NCBI GenBank assembly: GCA_035504175.1
Contig: DATJSJ010000220.1
Location: 1 to 17,429 of the forward strand
Length of the DNA stretch: 17,429 nucleotides
Direction of reading: 5' to 3'
Source: DATJSJ01 sp035504175
GTDB taxonomy: Bacteria > Pseudomonadota > Alphaproteobacteria > Acetobacterales > Acetobacteraceae
The translations under genes and the position numbers were made by a program. Numbering within the stretch: position 1 is the first letter of the stretch; each line of letters opens with the position of its first letter. Below are positions 7,230 to 14,665 of this stretch, piece after piece. The notes under the pieces are model-generated. The model was not told where the DNA came from. It worked only from the letters and a program-made list of their open reading frames with translations, and did not search any database.

Positions 7230-7294
7230 GCCCAGGCCGGCCCGCCCGGGGCTGACCGCCCGGCCGTTCGGTTCCGCTGCGGCGTGTCCTGCTG

Positions 7295-7300
7295 TAGCTT
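7295..7300 (+). promoter_or_regulatory. Candidate -10 element immediately before the response-regulator gene
   Basis: TAGCTT lies 8 bases before the ATG at 7309 and is preceded by TGCTG (an imperfect extended -10 context). No purine-rich ribosome binding site is visible between it and the start codon. If it is used, transcription would begin at or within a few bases of the ATG, giving a leaderless mRNA. No convincing -35 box is visible. Confidence 0.25.
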
Positions 7301-7308
7301 CCCGGTCC

Positions 7309-8004
7309 ATGCTGGACGAAGCGCATGTGCTCGTCGTCGACGACGATGCGAGGTTGCGGGCGTTGCTGTCCCGCTACCTCTCCGAGCACGGATTTCGCGT
7401 CACCACCGCGGAGAATGCGCTGGAGGCCCGTGCGAAGCTCGGCTTCGTGCAGCCGGATCTGATGGTGCTGGACGTGATGATGGCGGGCGAATCCGGGCTC
7501 GAGCTTACCGAGTCGCTGCGCCGGGACGATGCCGCGGTGCCGATCCTGCTGCTGACCGCGCGCGGCGCGCCGGAGGACCGCATTGCCGGCTTCGAGGCCG
7601 GCGCCGACGATTACCTGGGCAAGCCGTTCGAGCCGCGCGAGCTGCTGCTGCGGCTGCGCGCCATGCTGCGCCGGGCGGCGCCGCCGCCTGCCGCGGAGCC
7701 GCTGCGCTCGGTGCAGCTCGGCGGGATGGATTTCGACCTGGCGCGCGGTGAGCTGCGCGGCCCGGATGGCACCATCCACCTGACCGGCGGCGAGGCGGCG
7801 CTGCTCGGCGCGCTGGCACGCCGCCCGAACGAGGTGCTGTCGCGCGAGGCGCTGGCCCAGACGCTCGGCATGGACGAGACCGGCGAGCGGGCGATCGACG
7901 TGCAGGTGACGCGGCTGCGGCGCAAGATCGAGGGCGACCCGCGCGAGCCGCGCTTCCTGCACACGGTGCGCGGGCGGGGCTATGTGCTCAAGCCGGGCGG
8001 ATAG
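7309..8004 (+). CDS. OmpR/PhoB-family response regulator
   Basis: This 231-residue cytoplasmic transcription factor has an N-terminal receiver domain (about residues 5-118). Acidic residues DDD lie at 11-13, the phospho-acceptor is Asp55 in LMVLDVMM, the switch Thr is Thr83 and the conserved Lys is Lys105 in LGKPFEP. A winged-helix DNA-binding domain follows (about 135-230), with LTGGEAALLGALARRPNEVLSREAL and the wing VRGRGYVL. I chose the ATG at 7309 because it begins the receiver domain exactly. The frame extends upstream to 7057, but that part overlaps aceA and the terminator and has no homology-like content. It is co-oriented with the histidine kinase 81 bases downstream, its probable partner. 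The regulon cannot be read from the sequence. Confidence 0.93.
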   Translation: MLDEAHVLVVDDDARLRALLSRYLSEHGFRVTTAENALEARAKLGFVQPDLMVLDVMMAGESGLELTESLRRDDAAVPILLLTARGAPEDRIAGFEAGADDYLGKPFEPRELLLRLRAMLRRAAPPPAAEPLRSVQLGGMDFDLARGELRGPDGTIHLTGGEAALLGALARRPNEVLSREALAQTLGMDETGERAIDVQVTRLRRKIEGDPREPRFLHTVRGRGYVLKPGG

Positions 8005-8085
8005 CGCGGTTCGCGACCGGCCGGAATCGGTCCGCGGGGTGATGCGGCCGGCGTGGTCGGAAGGCGGCGGAGTCCGGTGCGGCTG

Positions 8086-9402
8086 ATGCGTCCGGGAGCG
8101 ACCGTCAAGCGCGTGCTGCCGCGCTCGCTGCTCGGGCGCAGCCTGCTGATCATCCTGATCCCGCTGGTGGTGATCCAGGCGGTGGCGCTGCAGATGTTCT
8201 ACGGCAGCCATCTCGACCTGGTGTCACGCCGGCTCTCCGGGGCGGTCGCCGGAGAGATCGCCTCCACGCTGGAGCTGATGCGGCGCTTTCCCGGACCGCA
8301 GAACGAGCGCTGGATCGTCGAGCTGGCGCGACGGGAATACATCTTCGACATGCAGCTCGAACCCGACGCGATTCTTCATCCGGCGCCGCGCATCAACGTG
8401 CTCGGGCCGATGGACGACGATCTCGCCGAGGCGCTGAAGCAGAAGCTGCATCGGCCGTTCACGATGGACTGGACCTACGATCCGCAGACCGTGCTGATCC
8501 GGATCCAGCTCGCCGACGGCGTGCTGGTGGTGGAAGCGCCGCGCAAGCGACTGTCCACGTCGACGCTGTACATCTTCCTGGTCTGGCTGGTCGGCACGGC
8601 GATCCTGCTGTTCAGCATCGCCGCGCTGTTCATGCGCAACCAGGTGCGCGCGATTCGCCGCCTCGCCGCGGCGGCCGAGGCGTTCGGCATGGGTCGCGAC
8701 CAGGGGCCGATCAAGCCGGAAGGCGCGGTGGAGGTGCGCCAGGCGGCGACCGCCTTCAACCGTATGCAGGAACGCATCCGCCGCTTCCTGACCCAGCGCA
8801 CCGAGATGCTGGCCGGGGTCAGCCACGATCTGCGCACGCCGCTGACGCGGCTGCGGCTGGCGCTGTCGCTGCTGCCGGCGGATGAGCGTATCCGCGACGA
8901 CGTCACCGAGATGACGACGGATGTCGAGGAGATGGAGCGGATGATCGGCGGCTATCTCGCCTTCGCCCGCGGCGAAGGGGCGGAGGAGAGCCAGAAGGTC
9001 AATCTCTCGGCGCTGCTCGAGGAAGTCGCGAGCGGCGCGCGGCGCGCCGGGGCCAGCGTCGCGCTCGACGCGCCCGCGACGCTGACGATGAAGCTGCGGC
9101 CGGACGCGCTGCGCCGGGCGCTGACCAATCTCGTGGACAATGCGCGACGGCACGCGCGGCAGATTGCGGTCTCCGCCCTGCGCCAGGGCCGCATGGTGCT
9201 GGTGATGGTGGATGATGACGGTCCCGGCATCACGCCGGACCGGCGTGAATCCGTGTTCCGTCCGTTCGAGAGCGGCATCGGCGGCGGCACCGGGCTTGGC
9301 CTGACCATCGCCCGCGACATCGTGCGCGCGCATGGCGGCGACATCGTGCTCGAGGACAGCCCGCTCGGCGGGCTGCGCGCCCGCATTCGCCTGCCCGTCT
9401 GA
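8086..9402 (+). CDS. EnvZ-like membrane sensor histidine kinase
   Basis: This 438-residue kinase is the probable partner of the preceding OmpR-type regulator. Residue numbers are from the ATG at 8086. The first transmembrane helix is at about 19-39, a periplasmic sensor region of about 120 residues follows, and the second helix is at about 161-183. Next come a HAMP region and the H-box VSHDLRTPLTRLRL with phospho-acceptor His247. The catalytic domain has the N-box ALTNLVDNARRHA, the G1 box DDDGPGI and the G2 box GGGTGLGLTIA. The periplasmic part has no domain I recognise, so the signal is unknown. The frame is also open from a GTG at 8053 with GGGGTGA upstream, which would add 11 basic residues. 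The ATG was preferred with modest confidence. Confidence 0.92.
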   Translation: MRPGATVKRVLPRSLLGRSLLIILIPLVVIQAVALQMFYGSHLDLVSRRLSGAVAGEIASTLELMRRFPGPQNERWIVELARREYIFDMQLEPDAILHPAPRINVLGPMDDDLAEALKQKLHRPFTMDWTYDPQTVLIRIQLADGVLVVEAPRKRLSTSTLYIFLVWLVGTAILLFSIAALFMRNQVRAIRRLAAAAEAFGMGRDQGPIKPEGAVEVRQAATAFNRMQERIRRFLTQRTEMLAGVSHDLRTPLTRLRLALSLLPADERIRDDVTEMTTDVEEMERMIGGYLAFARGEGAEESQKVNLSALLEEVASGARRAGASVALDAPATLTMKLRPDALRRALTNLVDNARRHARQIAVSALRQGRMVLVMVDDDGPGITPDRRESVFRPFESGIGGGTGLGLTIARDIVRAHGGDIVLEDSPLGGLRARIRLPV

Positions 9403-9518
9403 TCCGCTGGAGATCGACGGCGCAATCCGGCGCGTTCGACACCGTCGAAGGCGATCAATGCGGGTCGCCACGGGTTCGCAGACACGTGAAGCGCGCAGGA
9501 TGCGCCCTTCGCGACGGA
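9403..9518. other. Convergent intergenic region with two small hairpins
   Basis: This 116-base gap separates the histidine kinase (plus) from the sulfotransferase (minus). It holds TTCGAC-ACC-GTCGAA (9435-9449, perfect 6-base arms) and an imperfect hairpin at 9488-9510 (GAAG/CTTC and GCGC/GCGC arms with one C-C mismatch). Neither is followed by a T-run, so termination by either is uncertain. No coding sequence is seen. Confidence 0.35.
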
Positions 9519-10652
9519 TTACGATTGCAACGCCGCGGCGCGGGCGATCGCGTAGAGGCGCGCGTCGAGCCGGGTCAACTGGTCCAGCGCAGCGCGGATC
9601 ACCGGCGTCACCGGCTCCTGCGCCAGCGGTCGGAACGGGGTGCCGGGATCGGCCTGCATGTCGGCGAGCACATTGACCCGGGGCGCCTCGCGCACCGGCG
9701 GCAGGCCCAGCCGGGCGGCCAGCGCGGCAAGGCCGGCATCGAACGCCTCGGTCACGCCGACGAAGTCGAGGCCGGCGAGCGCCGCACGGGCGTCCGCCAG
9801 CACACCCTCGGGGTCGGCCATGAGCGGGTCGCGCGCGGCGCCGGTGGCGTAGCAGCCAGTCAGGCGCCGCGCGTACAGATTGTCGATATGATCCCGCACC
9901 TCCGGGTCGCGGCTGCGCAGGAAATCGGCGAGGCCCAACGCCTGCGCCGCCCGGACGCCGGCGTGCCGCTCGTCGGGCGGCATCTCCGCCGGATCCTGCG
10001 AGCGCCAGAAATGGTAGAGCGACAGGATCCGCTCGGCGGGCTCGCGCAGGAAGGTGAAGATGAAGCGGTCGCCGCCCAGCCGGCGCAGCGTCGGCAGGTC
10101 ATAGTGGCCCCAGATCAGCGCCGGCGCGGCATCTTCCGGACAGGGCAGATAGAGATGCGGCGGGCGGGTCCGCCCGGGGTCGCGGTTGATCTGCAGCGGA
10201 TGGAAGCGATCGAGCAGGACGTCGAGCACCGAGTTGCCCGCGGTCTTTTCCAGATGCAGGAAGGCGACCGGCGGCCCCGACCAGATGCGCAGCGGATTGC
10301 CGTAGGGGGCCGCATCGGTGGCATCGTGATAGAGGTGCCGCAGCGCCTCCGGCCCGTCGCCGGCGGCACGGCTGGCCTGCGGCAGGATGCGGTGCAGGAA
10401 TTCCGGCGAGCCGGTCATGTCGTGCAGCACGTCGGCAAGCCGCGCGCCGCGGGCCAGCACGCCCTGCAGCGACTCGGCGCCGGACGGATCCGGCCTGCGC
10501 TCGAGCAGACCGGCGTAGAGCTCCTGCACCAGGCGCTGCACCACCGGCGGGCTGCGCAGGAGGGCGGTGACGGCATCCGGCGACTCGGTGGGGGGCGGCT
10601 CGGAATCGGCGGATGGGCGTTCCCGCGATCGAGACGGCGAGAGGCGCAACAT
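9519..10652 (-). CDS. Sulfotransferase-family protein with N-terminal DUF4214-like domain
   Basis: This 377-residue protein looks like a PAPS-dependent sulfotransferase of the Sulfotransfer_2 type. The 5'-phosphosulfate loop is FLHLEKTAGNSV (about residues 131-142). The 3'-phosphate-binding segment is FIFTFLREPAERILSLYHFW (about 197-216), with the Arg-x-Pro and Ser-x-Tyr pattern of the family. Ahead of it, residues about 36-90 (LVQELYAGLLERRPDPSGAESL, ending SPEFLHR) resemble DUF4214, a short helical module often found on proteins of the bacterial surface and on glycan-modifying enzymes. There is no signal peptide, so it is probably cytosolic and would modify a carbohydrate or surface-polymer precursor. 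The substrate is not deducible, and no glycan gene cluster surrounds it. The ATG at 10652 has only a weak AGGCGG nearby. The first 30 residues look disordered. Confidence 0.82.
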   Translation of the reverse strand: MLRLSPSRSRERPSADSEPPPTESPDAVTALLRSPPVVQRLVQELYAGLLERRPDPSGAESLQGVLARGARLADVLHDMTGSPEFLHRILPQASRAAGDGPEALRHLYHDATDAAPYGNPLRIWSGPPVAFLHLEKTAGNSVLDVLLDRFHPLQINRDPGRTRPPHLYLPCPEDAAPALIWGHYDLPTLRRLGGDRFIFTFLREPAERILSLYHFWRSQDPAEMPPDERHAGVRAAQALGLADFLRSRDPEVRDHIDNLYARRLTGCYATGAARDPLMADPEGVLADARAALAGLDFVGVTEAFDAGLAALAARLGLPPVREAPRVNVLADMQADPGTPFRPLAQEPVTPVIRAALDQLTRLDARLYAIARAAALQS

Positions 10653-10688
10653 GGCCGCCTACGATGGCCTACCCGCTCGGCTGATGCG

Positions 10689-10725
10689 CGTAACAATATC
10701 GTCACGGATGGTAACGTGCGGTTGC
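10689..10725. promoter_or_regulatory. Phased GTNAC-like repeats upstream of the sulfotransferase gene
   Basis: Pentamers GTAAC (10690), GTCAC (10701), GTAAC (10711) and GTTGC (10721) recur every 10-11 bases, one helical turn. The first two also form an 18-base near-palindrome, CGTAACAATATCGTCACG, at 10689-10706. The array lies 37-73 bases before the sulfotransferase start. Tandem direct repeats at this period are the usual binding arrangement for OmpR/PhoB-family regulators, one of which is encoded at 7309-8004. The link is inference. Confidence 0.4.
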
Positions 10726-10795
10726 GTGGTGCCGGAACGGGGCGGTGCGAACGCCCGCGGGGCCGCGACCGGCCGCGCGTCAAGCCGGCGATGGC

Positions 10796-10811
10796 CGCGC
10801 TCGACAGCGCG
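10796..10811 (-). terminator. Weak hairpin after the RT0821-like gene
   Basis: CGCGCT-CGAC-AGCGCG forms a perfect 6-base stem with a tetraloop about 20 bases beyond the stop codon of the minus-strand gene ending at 10830. There is no T-run, so this may be a pause or stabilising hairpin rather than an intrinsic terminator. Confidence 0.25.
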
Positions 10812-10829
10812 GTATCGGGTCCGGCGCGG

Positions 10830-11210
10830 TCAGGAGGCGATCTTCCAGTCCCCTTCCGGCGTCAGGCACCAGTTCACGTTGTAGGTGCGGGCCGTGGGCT
10901 GGCTCCTGATGGTGAACTTGTAGCGAAGCGCGTGGCAGGTCAGGCCGCGGTAGTGGAAGATCCGGGTCAGGGTAACGTCGCCGGAAGAGCCGCTGCGCGG
11001 GTTCGACCAGGTCTCCGACTGCCCCACCCTGGCCGGCTCCGCCGCGTTCAGTCGGGCGGCGCTGTTGCTCAGCATGGTGAAATCTTCGGAGGTGAGGCTC
11101 TGCCGGGTGGCTCGGGTGCCGAAGGGATTGAACTGGGCGCGGACCGGCATCGCGGATGCGGTGACGAGGGCCAGCGCTGCGGCAATGCCCGCCGGGCGGA
11201 GTGTTCGCAT
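10830..11210 (-). CDS. Small secreted RT0821/Lpp0805-like surface protein
   Basis: This 126-residue protein has a signal peptide at residues 1-25 (hydrophobic AAALALVTASA, likely cleavage after VRA). The mature part follows the pattern of the RT0821/Lpp0805 surface-protein family: LTSEDFTMLSNSAARLN, a WSNPRSGSSGDV segment at about 68-79, and a terminal TYNVNWCLTPEGDWKI. Two cysteines, Cys92 (GLTCHAL) and Cys115 (NWCLT), could form a periplasmic disulfide. It probably sits in the periplasm or at the outer membrane, and its function is not established. The ATG at 11210 was chosen because AGGGAGA lies about 9 bases upstream and it begins the signal peptide. The frame is open further upstream, but that part is antisense to the metallophosphoesterase. 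It is divergent from that gene across 169 bases. Confidence 0.75.
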   Translation of the reverse strand: MRTLRPAGIAAALALVTASAMPVRAQFNPFGTRATRQSLTSEDFTMLSNSAARLNAAEPARVGQSETWSNPRSGSSGDVTLTRIFHYRGLTCHALRYKFTIRSQPTARTYNVNWCLTPEGDWKIAS

Positions 11211-11379
11211 CGATCGTGTCTCCCTGGATTGCCCGGCTGCGGCGGCCAGCGGCAGCGAGGTCGTTGCGGCACACGCCTGATACGCAGGCACGGCGCGCCT
11301 GTCCATGTCTCGCCGGGGCCGCTTGCCATGGCGCCGACGCGGTTGCGAGATGCCGGCTCCCCAATGCCGAGGAAAGCCG

Positions 11380-12240
11380 ATGCTGATCGCCCAGCTCACC
11401 GACCTGCACGTGCGCCCGCTCGGCCTGCCGGCCTGCCGCGTGGTCGAGACCAACATGCTCGCGCAAAGGGCGCTGCGGGCGGTCGCGCGACTCGATCCGG
11501 CGCCCGACGTGCTGATGATCACCGGGGACCTCACGGAATGCGGGCTGGAAGCGGAGTATCACCTGGCGGCGGCGATGCTGGCGCAGGAGATCCGCATTCC
11601 GGTGTTCGCGATTCCCGGCAATCACGACAGGCGCGAGGTCATGATCACGCACCTGCCCGGCACGCGGCACGAGGACGGCTTCGTGCAGTACGCGGTGGAG
11701 GACTACCCGGTGCGGCTGGTGATGCTGGACAGCGTGGTGCCGGGCGCCGGGCACGGCGAGCTGTGCGCGCGGCGGCTCGACTGGCTGGAGCGCACGCTCG
11801 CGGCGCGGCCCGCGGCGCCGACGGTGATCGGCATCCACCACCCGCCGTTCCGCTGCGGCATCAGGAACATGGATGCGATCAACCTGCACGACCACGACGC
11901 GTTCGCGGCGGTGCTGCAGCGCCATCCGCAGGTGATGCTGGTCGCCTGCGGACATCATCACCGCGGCATCACCGCGCGGCTGGGCCAGGCGATCGTCTGC
12001 GCCGCGCCGGCGGTGGTGCAGCAATCGGAACTGGATTTCCGCCCGGGGGCGCCGGCGATGTTCGTGATGGAGCCGGCAATGTTCCAACTGCATCGCTGGA
12101 CGCCGGAGGACGGATTGACCAGCCATCTCGGCTTCGTCGAGTCGTTCCCCGGTCCGTTCCCGTACCTGCTCGATCCGGACTATCCGGGTATCGACGAGGC
12201 GACGCGGCAGCGTTTGATGGCGGCACATCGCGGAGTGTGA
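11380..12240 (+). CDS. Metallophosphoesterase of the CpdA/GpdQ (class III cyclic-nucleotide phosphodiesterase) type
   Basis: This 286-residue binuclear metal phosphodiesterase shows all the calcineurin-like metal-ligand motifs: DLH (Asp8, His10), GDLTECG (Asp50), GNHDRRE (Asn81, His82), GIHHPPF and GHHH. The TECG, IPGNHD and IHHPPF-x-CGIRNMD-x-I context resembles GpdQ glycerophosphodiesterase and CpdA cAMP phosphodiesterase. The substrate could be a cyclic nucleotide or a glycerophosphodiester and cannot be decided here. There is no signal peptide, so it is cytoplasmic. The ATG at 11380 has GAGGAAA about 6 bases upstream and starts the first metal-binding strand. The frame extends to 11305, but the added residues are basic filler. 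The downstream alcohol dehydrogenase starts 44 bases after the stop and may be co-transcribed. Confidence 0.9.
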   Translation: MLIAQLTDLHVRPLGLPACRVVETNMLAQRALRAVARLDPAPDVLMITGDLTECGLEAEYHLAAAMLAQEIRIPVFAIPGNHDRREVMITHLPGTRHEDGFVQYAVEDYPVRLVMLDSVVPGAGHGELCARRLDWLERTLAARPAAPTVIGIHHPPFRCGIRNMDAINLHDHDAFAAVLQRHPQVMLVACGHHHRGITARLGQAIVCAAPAVVQQSELDFRPGAPAMFVMEPAMFQLHRWTPEDGLTSHLGFVESFPGPFPYLLDPDYPGIDEATRQRLMAAHRGV

Positions 12241-12284
12241 GGATGCCGCGGACACGCTTTCGGGCGTGAGCGAGGAGGATTTGC

Positions 12285-13271
12285 ATGCATGCGATGCTGC
12301 TGCGGCGACCCCGCACCCGGCTGGAGGCGTCCGAGGTGGCCGATCCGCGGCCGGGTCCCGGCCAGGTCCTGATCCGCGTGTGTGCCTGTGCGGTGTGCCG
12401 CACCGATCTGCACGTGGTGGACGGGGAGCTGGCAGAGCCGAAGCTGCCGCTGGTGCCGGGGCATGAGATCGTCGGCCGGGTGGAGCGGCTTGGAGAAGGG
12501 GTCGAGCGTTTCCGCGAGGGGGAGCGGGTCGGGGTGCCGTGGCTCGGCTGGACCTGCGGCGCGTGCCGCTATTGCCGCGCGGGGCAGGAGAATCTGTGCG
12601 AGCGGGCGCGCTTCACCGGCTACCAGATCGACGGCGGCTATGCGGAGCTGACGGTTGCGGATGCCCGATACTGCTTTCCGATTCCCGAGGCGTATGGTGA
12701 CGAGGCGGCGGCGCCGCTGATGTGTGCCGGGCTGATCGGCTATCGCTCGCTGCGGCTGGCGGGCGAGGCGGAGCGGCTCGGGATCTACGGTTTCGGCGCC
12801 GCGGCGCATATCGTGGCGCAGGTGGCGCGGCATCAAGGCCGGGAGGTTTATGCGTTCACCCGGCCCGGCGATGAGGGGGCGCAGGCGTTTGCTCGTCGCC
12901 TTGGCGCCGTCTGGGCCGGCGGGTCGGACGCGTTGCCGCCGGAGCCATTGGATGCGGCGTTGCTGTTCGCGCCGGTGGGTGCGCTGGTGCCCGCGGCGCT
13001 GCGCGCCGTTCGTCCCGGCGGGACGGTGGTGTGCGGCGGCATCCACATGAGCGACATTCCGTCCTTCCCCTACGAATGGCTGTGGAAGGAGCGCGTCGTT
13101 CGCTCGGTCGCGAACCTGACTCGGCGCGACGCGGAGGAGTTTCTCGCACTCGCGCCCTCCGTGCCCGTCGTGACGGAGACCCGCCCCTATCCGCTGTCGC
13201 GCGCGAATGACGCATTGGACGATTTGCGCGAGGGTCGCCTGACCGGTGCCGCCGTGCTGCTTCCTGGCTAA
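12285..13271 (+). CDS. Zinc-dependent alcohol dehydrogenase family protein
   Basis: This 328-residue medium-chain dehydrogenase/reductase probably oxidises a primary alcohol, or reduces an aldehyde, with NAD(P). Catalytic zinc ligands are visible as Cys38 (CAVCRTDLH), the PGHE motif at 58-61 and Cys147 (APLMCAG). The structural-zinc lobe is complete, with Cys91, Cys94, Cys97 and Cys105. The Rossmann fold shows GIYGFGAAAHIVAQVA at about 166-181, a variant of GxGxxG. The family resembles AdhP-like enzymes common in Proteobacteria. GAGGAGG at 12272-12278, 6 bases before the ATG at 12285, fixes the start. It follows the metallophosphoesterase on the same strand. The functional relation between the two is unclear. 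It ends before a double-hairpin element shared with the convergent chrA. Confidence 0.92.
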   Translation: MHAMLLRRPRTRLEASEVADPRPGPGQVLIRVCACAVCRTDLHVVDGELAEPKLPLVPGHEIVGRVERLGEGVERFREGERVGVPWLGWTCGACRYCRAGQENLCERARFTGYQIDGGYAELTVADARYCFPIPEAYGDEAAAPLMCAGLIGYRSLRLAGEAERLGIYGFGAAAHIVAQVARHQGREVYAFTRPGDEGAQAFARRLGAVWAGGSDALPPEPLDAALLFAPVGALVPAALRAVRPGGTVVCGGIHMSDIPSFPYEWLWKERVVRSVANLTRRDAEEFLALAPSVPVVTETRPYPLSRANDALDDLREGRLTGAAVLLPG

Positions 13272-13282
13272 CGGATGCCGGT

Positions 13283-13324
13283 CCAGGGCCGCCGGCCCTG
13301 GTGGGGTTCGGGGCGAAGCCCCGA
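13283..13324. terminator. Double GC-rich hairpin between convergent genes, likely bidirectional terminator or intergenic repeat
   Basis: Two adjacent palindromes are present. The first is CCAGGGCC-GCC-GGCCCTGG (13283-13301, perfect 8-base stem). The second is TCGGGGC-GAA-GCCCCGA (13308-13324, perfect 7-base stem), followed on the plus strand by a pyrimidine tract CCTTTCTTCCTTTC. The element sits between the stops of the alcohol dehydrogenase and the convergent chrA. As I recall, similar double palindromes recur between genes in Acetobacteraceae, so it may be a member of a dispersed repeat family. One copy alone cannot show this. Confidence 0.6.
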
Positions 13325-13336
13325 CCTTTCTTCCTT

Positions 13337-14572
13337 TCACCCAAGCCCGACACCGGCCGCCGCCGAGAGTATGACGACCAGCAATGGCGGGCTGCGCCAC
13401 ACTGCCAGCAGCACGAATCCTGCGAGTGCGACGGCAAAATCAGCCGGCGACAGCACCGCGCTGGTCCACACCGGGCTGTAGAGTGCCGCTCCAAGCACCC
13501 CGACCACGGCGGCGTTGACGCCCCGCATCGCCGCCTGGGCGCCGCTGCGGCCGCGGAGTGCGTCCCAGAACGGCAGGGTTCCGGTGATCAGCAGCAGTCC
13601 CGGCAGGAAGATCGCGACCAGCGCCAGGGCGGCGCCGGGGATGCCTCCGGGCCCCAGGTTCAGAAGTGTCCCCAGGTAGGCGGAGAAGGTGAAGAGCGGG
13701 CCGGGGATCGCCTGCGCGGCGCCGTAGCCGGCCAGGAAGGCGTTCTCCGAGATCCAGCCCGGGCTGACGACGGCCGCGCGCAGCAGCGGCAGGACGACGT
13801 GGCCGCCGCCGAAGACGAGGGCACCGGAGCGGTAGAAGGCGTCGAAGATGGCGATGGTGGGACTGAAGGTACGCGCCAGCAGCGGGAGCAGCAGCAGGGC
13901 GGCGAAGAGGGCGAGGCAGGCGGCGCCGACGCGACGGGAGACCGGCGCCGGCGACCGCTCCGGAAGCATGGCGGGGGAGTCGCGGCAGAGCAGCAGCCCG
14001 GCGAGCGCGCCGCCGGCGATGGCGGCGATCTGTCCGAGGGCCGCGGGGGCGAAGACGACCAGCAGGGTGGCAGCCAGTGCGATGGAGGCGCGGGGGCGGT
14101 CCGGGCAGAGGTTGCGTGCCATGCCCCAGACCGCCTGGGCGACGATGGCGACGGCGACCAGCTTCAGCCCGTGCAGCAGGCCCGCTCCGGCGGGCGAGGC
14201 GGCGATGCCGCTCGCCGCGTAGGCGAACAGCACCATCAGCACGGCGGACGGCAGGGTGAAGCCCACGAAAGCGGCGAGGCCGCCGAGGTAGCCGGCGCGC
14301 AGCAGGCCGATCGCGAACAGGGTCTGGCTCGAGGCCGGTCCCGGAAGGAACTGCGCGAGGCCGACGAGATCGGCAAAGGCACGCTCGTCGAGCCAGCGAC
14401 GGCGTTCGACGAGGGCGGCGCGGTAGTAGCCGAGATGCGCGATCGGGCCGCCGAAGCAGCTCACGCCGAGCAGGAGGGAGGTGGCGAGCACTTCGCGTGG
14501 TGTGCCGGCATGGGCAGGAGCCGCCGGGAGCGACGGTGTCGCGACGCGTGGCTGCTCAGCCGGGTCGGACAT
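13337..14572 (-). CDS. chrA: Chromate transporter, two-domain ChrA type
   Basis: This 411-residue inner-membrane protein of the CHR family is a long-chain type with two homologous halves. The N-terminal half carries SCFGGPIAHLGYYRAALVERRRWLDE and LAQFLPGPASSQ. The C-terminal half carries the equivalent GALVFGGGHVVLPLL and AAQAIPGPLFTFSAYLG. Around ten hydrophobic segments are evident. Family members export chromate and confer resistance, though many homologues have no proven substrate. The ATG at 14572 lacks a clear ribosome binding site. It lies 93 bases downstream of atpF on the same strand, so partial readthrough from the ATP synthase operon is possible. No chrB regulator is adjacent. Confidence 0.93.
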   Translation of the reverse strand: MSDPAEQPRVATPSLPAAPAHAGTPREVLATSLLLGVSCFGGPIAHLGYYRAALVERRRWLDERAFADLVGLAQFLPGPASSQTLFAIGLLRAGYLGGLAAFVGFTLPSAVLMVLFAYAASGIAASPAGAGLLHGLKLVAVAIVAQAVWGMARNLCPDRPRASIALAATLLVVFAPAALGQIAAIAGGALAGLLLCRDSPAMLPERSPAPVSRRVGAACLALFAALLLLPLLARTFSPTIAIFDAFYRSGALVFGGGHVVLPLLRAAVVSPGWISENAFLAGYGAAQAIPGPLFTFSAYLGTLLNLGPGGIPGAALALVAIFLPGLLLITGTLPFWDALRGRSGAQAAMRGVNAAVVGVLGAALYSPVWTSAVLSPADFAVALAGFVLLAVWRSPPLLVVILSAAAGVGLG

Positions 14573-14630
14573 CGCCGGTCAGGTCCATGCCGGCGCCGGG
14601 GCCAGACCCGGAGTGCCGTGGCCGTGCGGT

Positions 14631-14646
14631 GCGGCTGGGAAGCCGC
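14631..14646 (-). terminator. Small hairpin between atpF and chrA
   Basis: GCGGCT-GGGA-AGCCGC is a perfect 6-base stem with a 4-base loop, about 20 bases past the atpF stop. There is no T-run. It may be a weak terminator or a 3' stabilising structure for the F0 operon mRNA. Confidence 0.25.
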
Positions 14647-14665
14647 GGGCTGAGCAGATGCCGGC

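Noticed and set aside
7057..7308. An 84-residue N-terminal extension of the response regulator
   Set aside because: It overlaps the end of aceA and spans the intrinsic terminator. The receiver domain begins exactly at the ATG at 7309.
5721..7310. A 529-codon open frame antisense to aceA
   Set aside because: It is complementary to the strongly conserved isocitrate lyase and crosses the aceA terminator. No homology-like content.
9486..12269. A 927-codon open frame on the plus strand across the sulfotransferase and metallophosphoesterase genes
   Set aside because: It is a shadow of high-GC codon bias. The translation is low-complexity Arg/Gly/Ala-rich with no domain, while the genes it overlaps in other frames are clearly recognisable.
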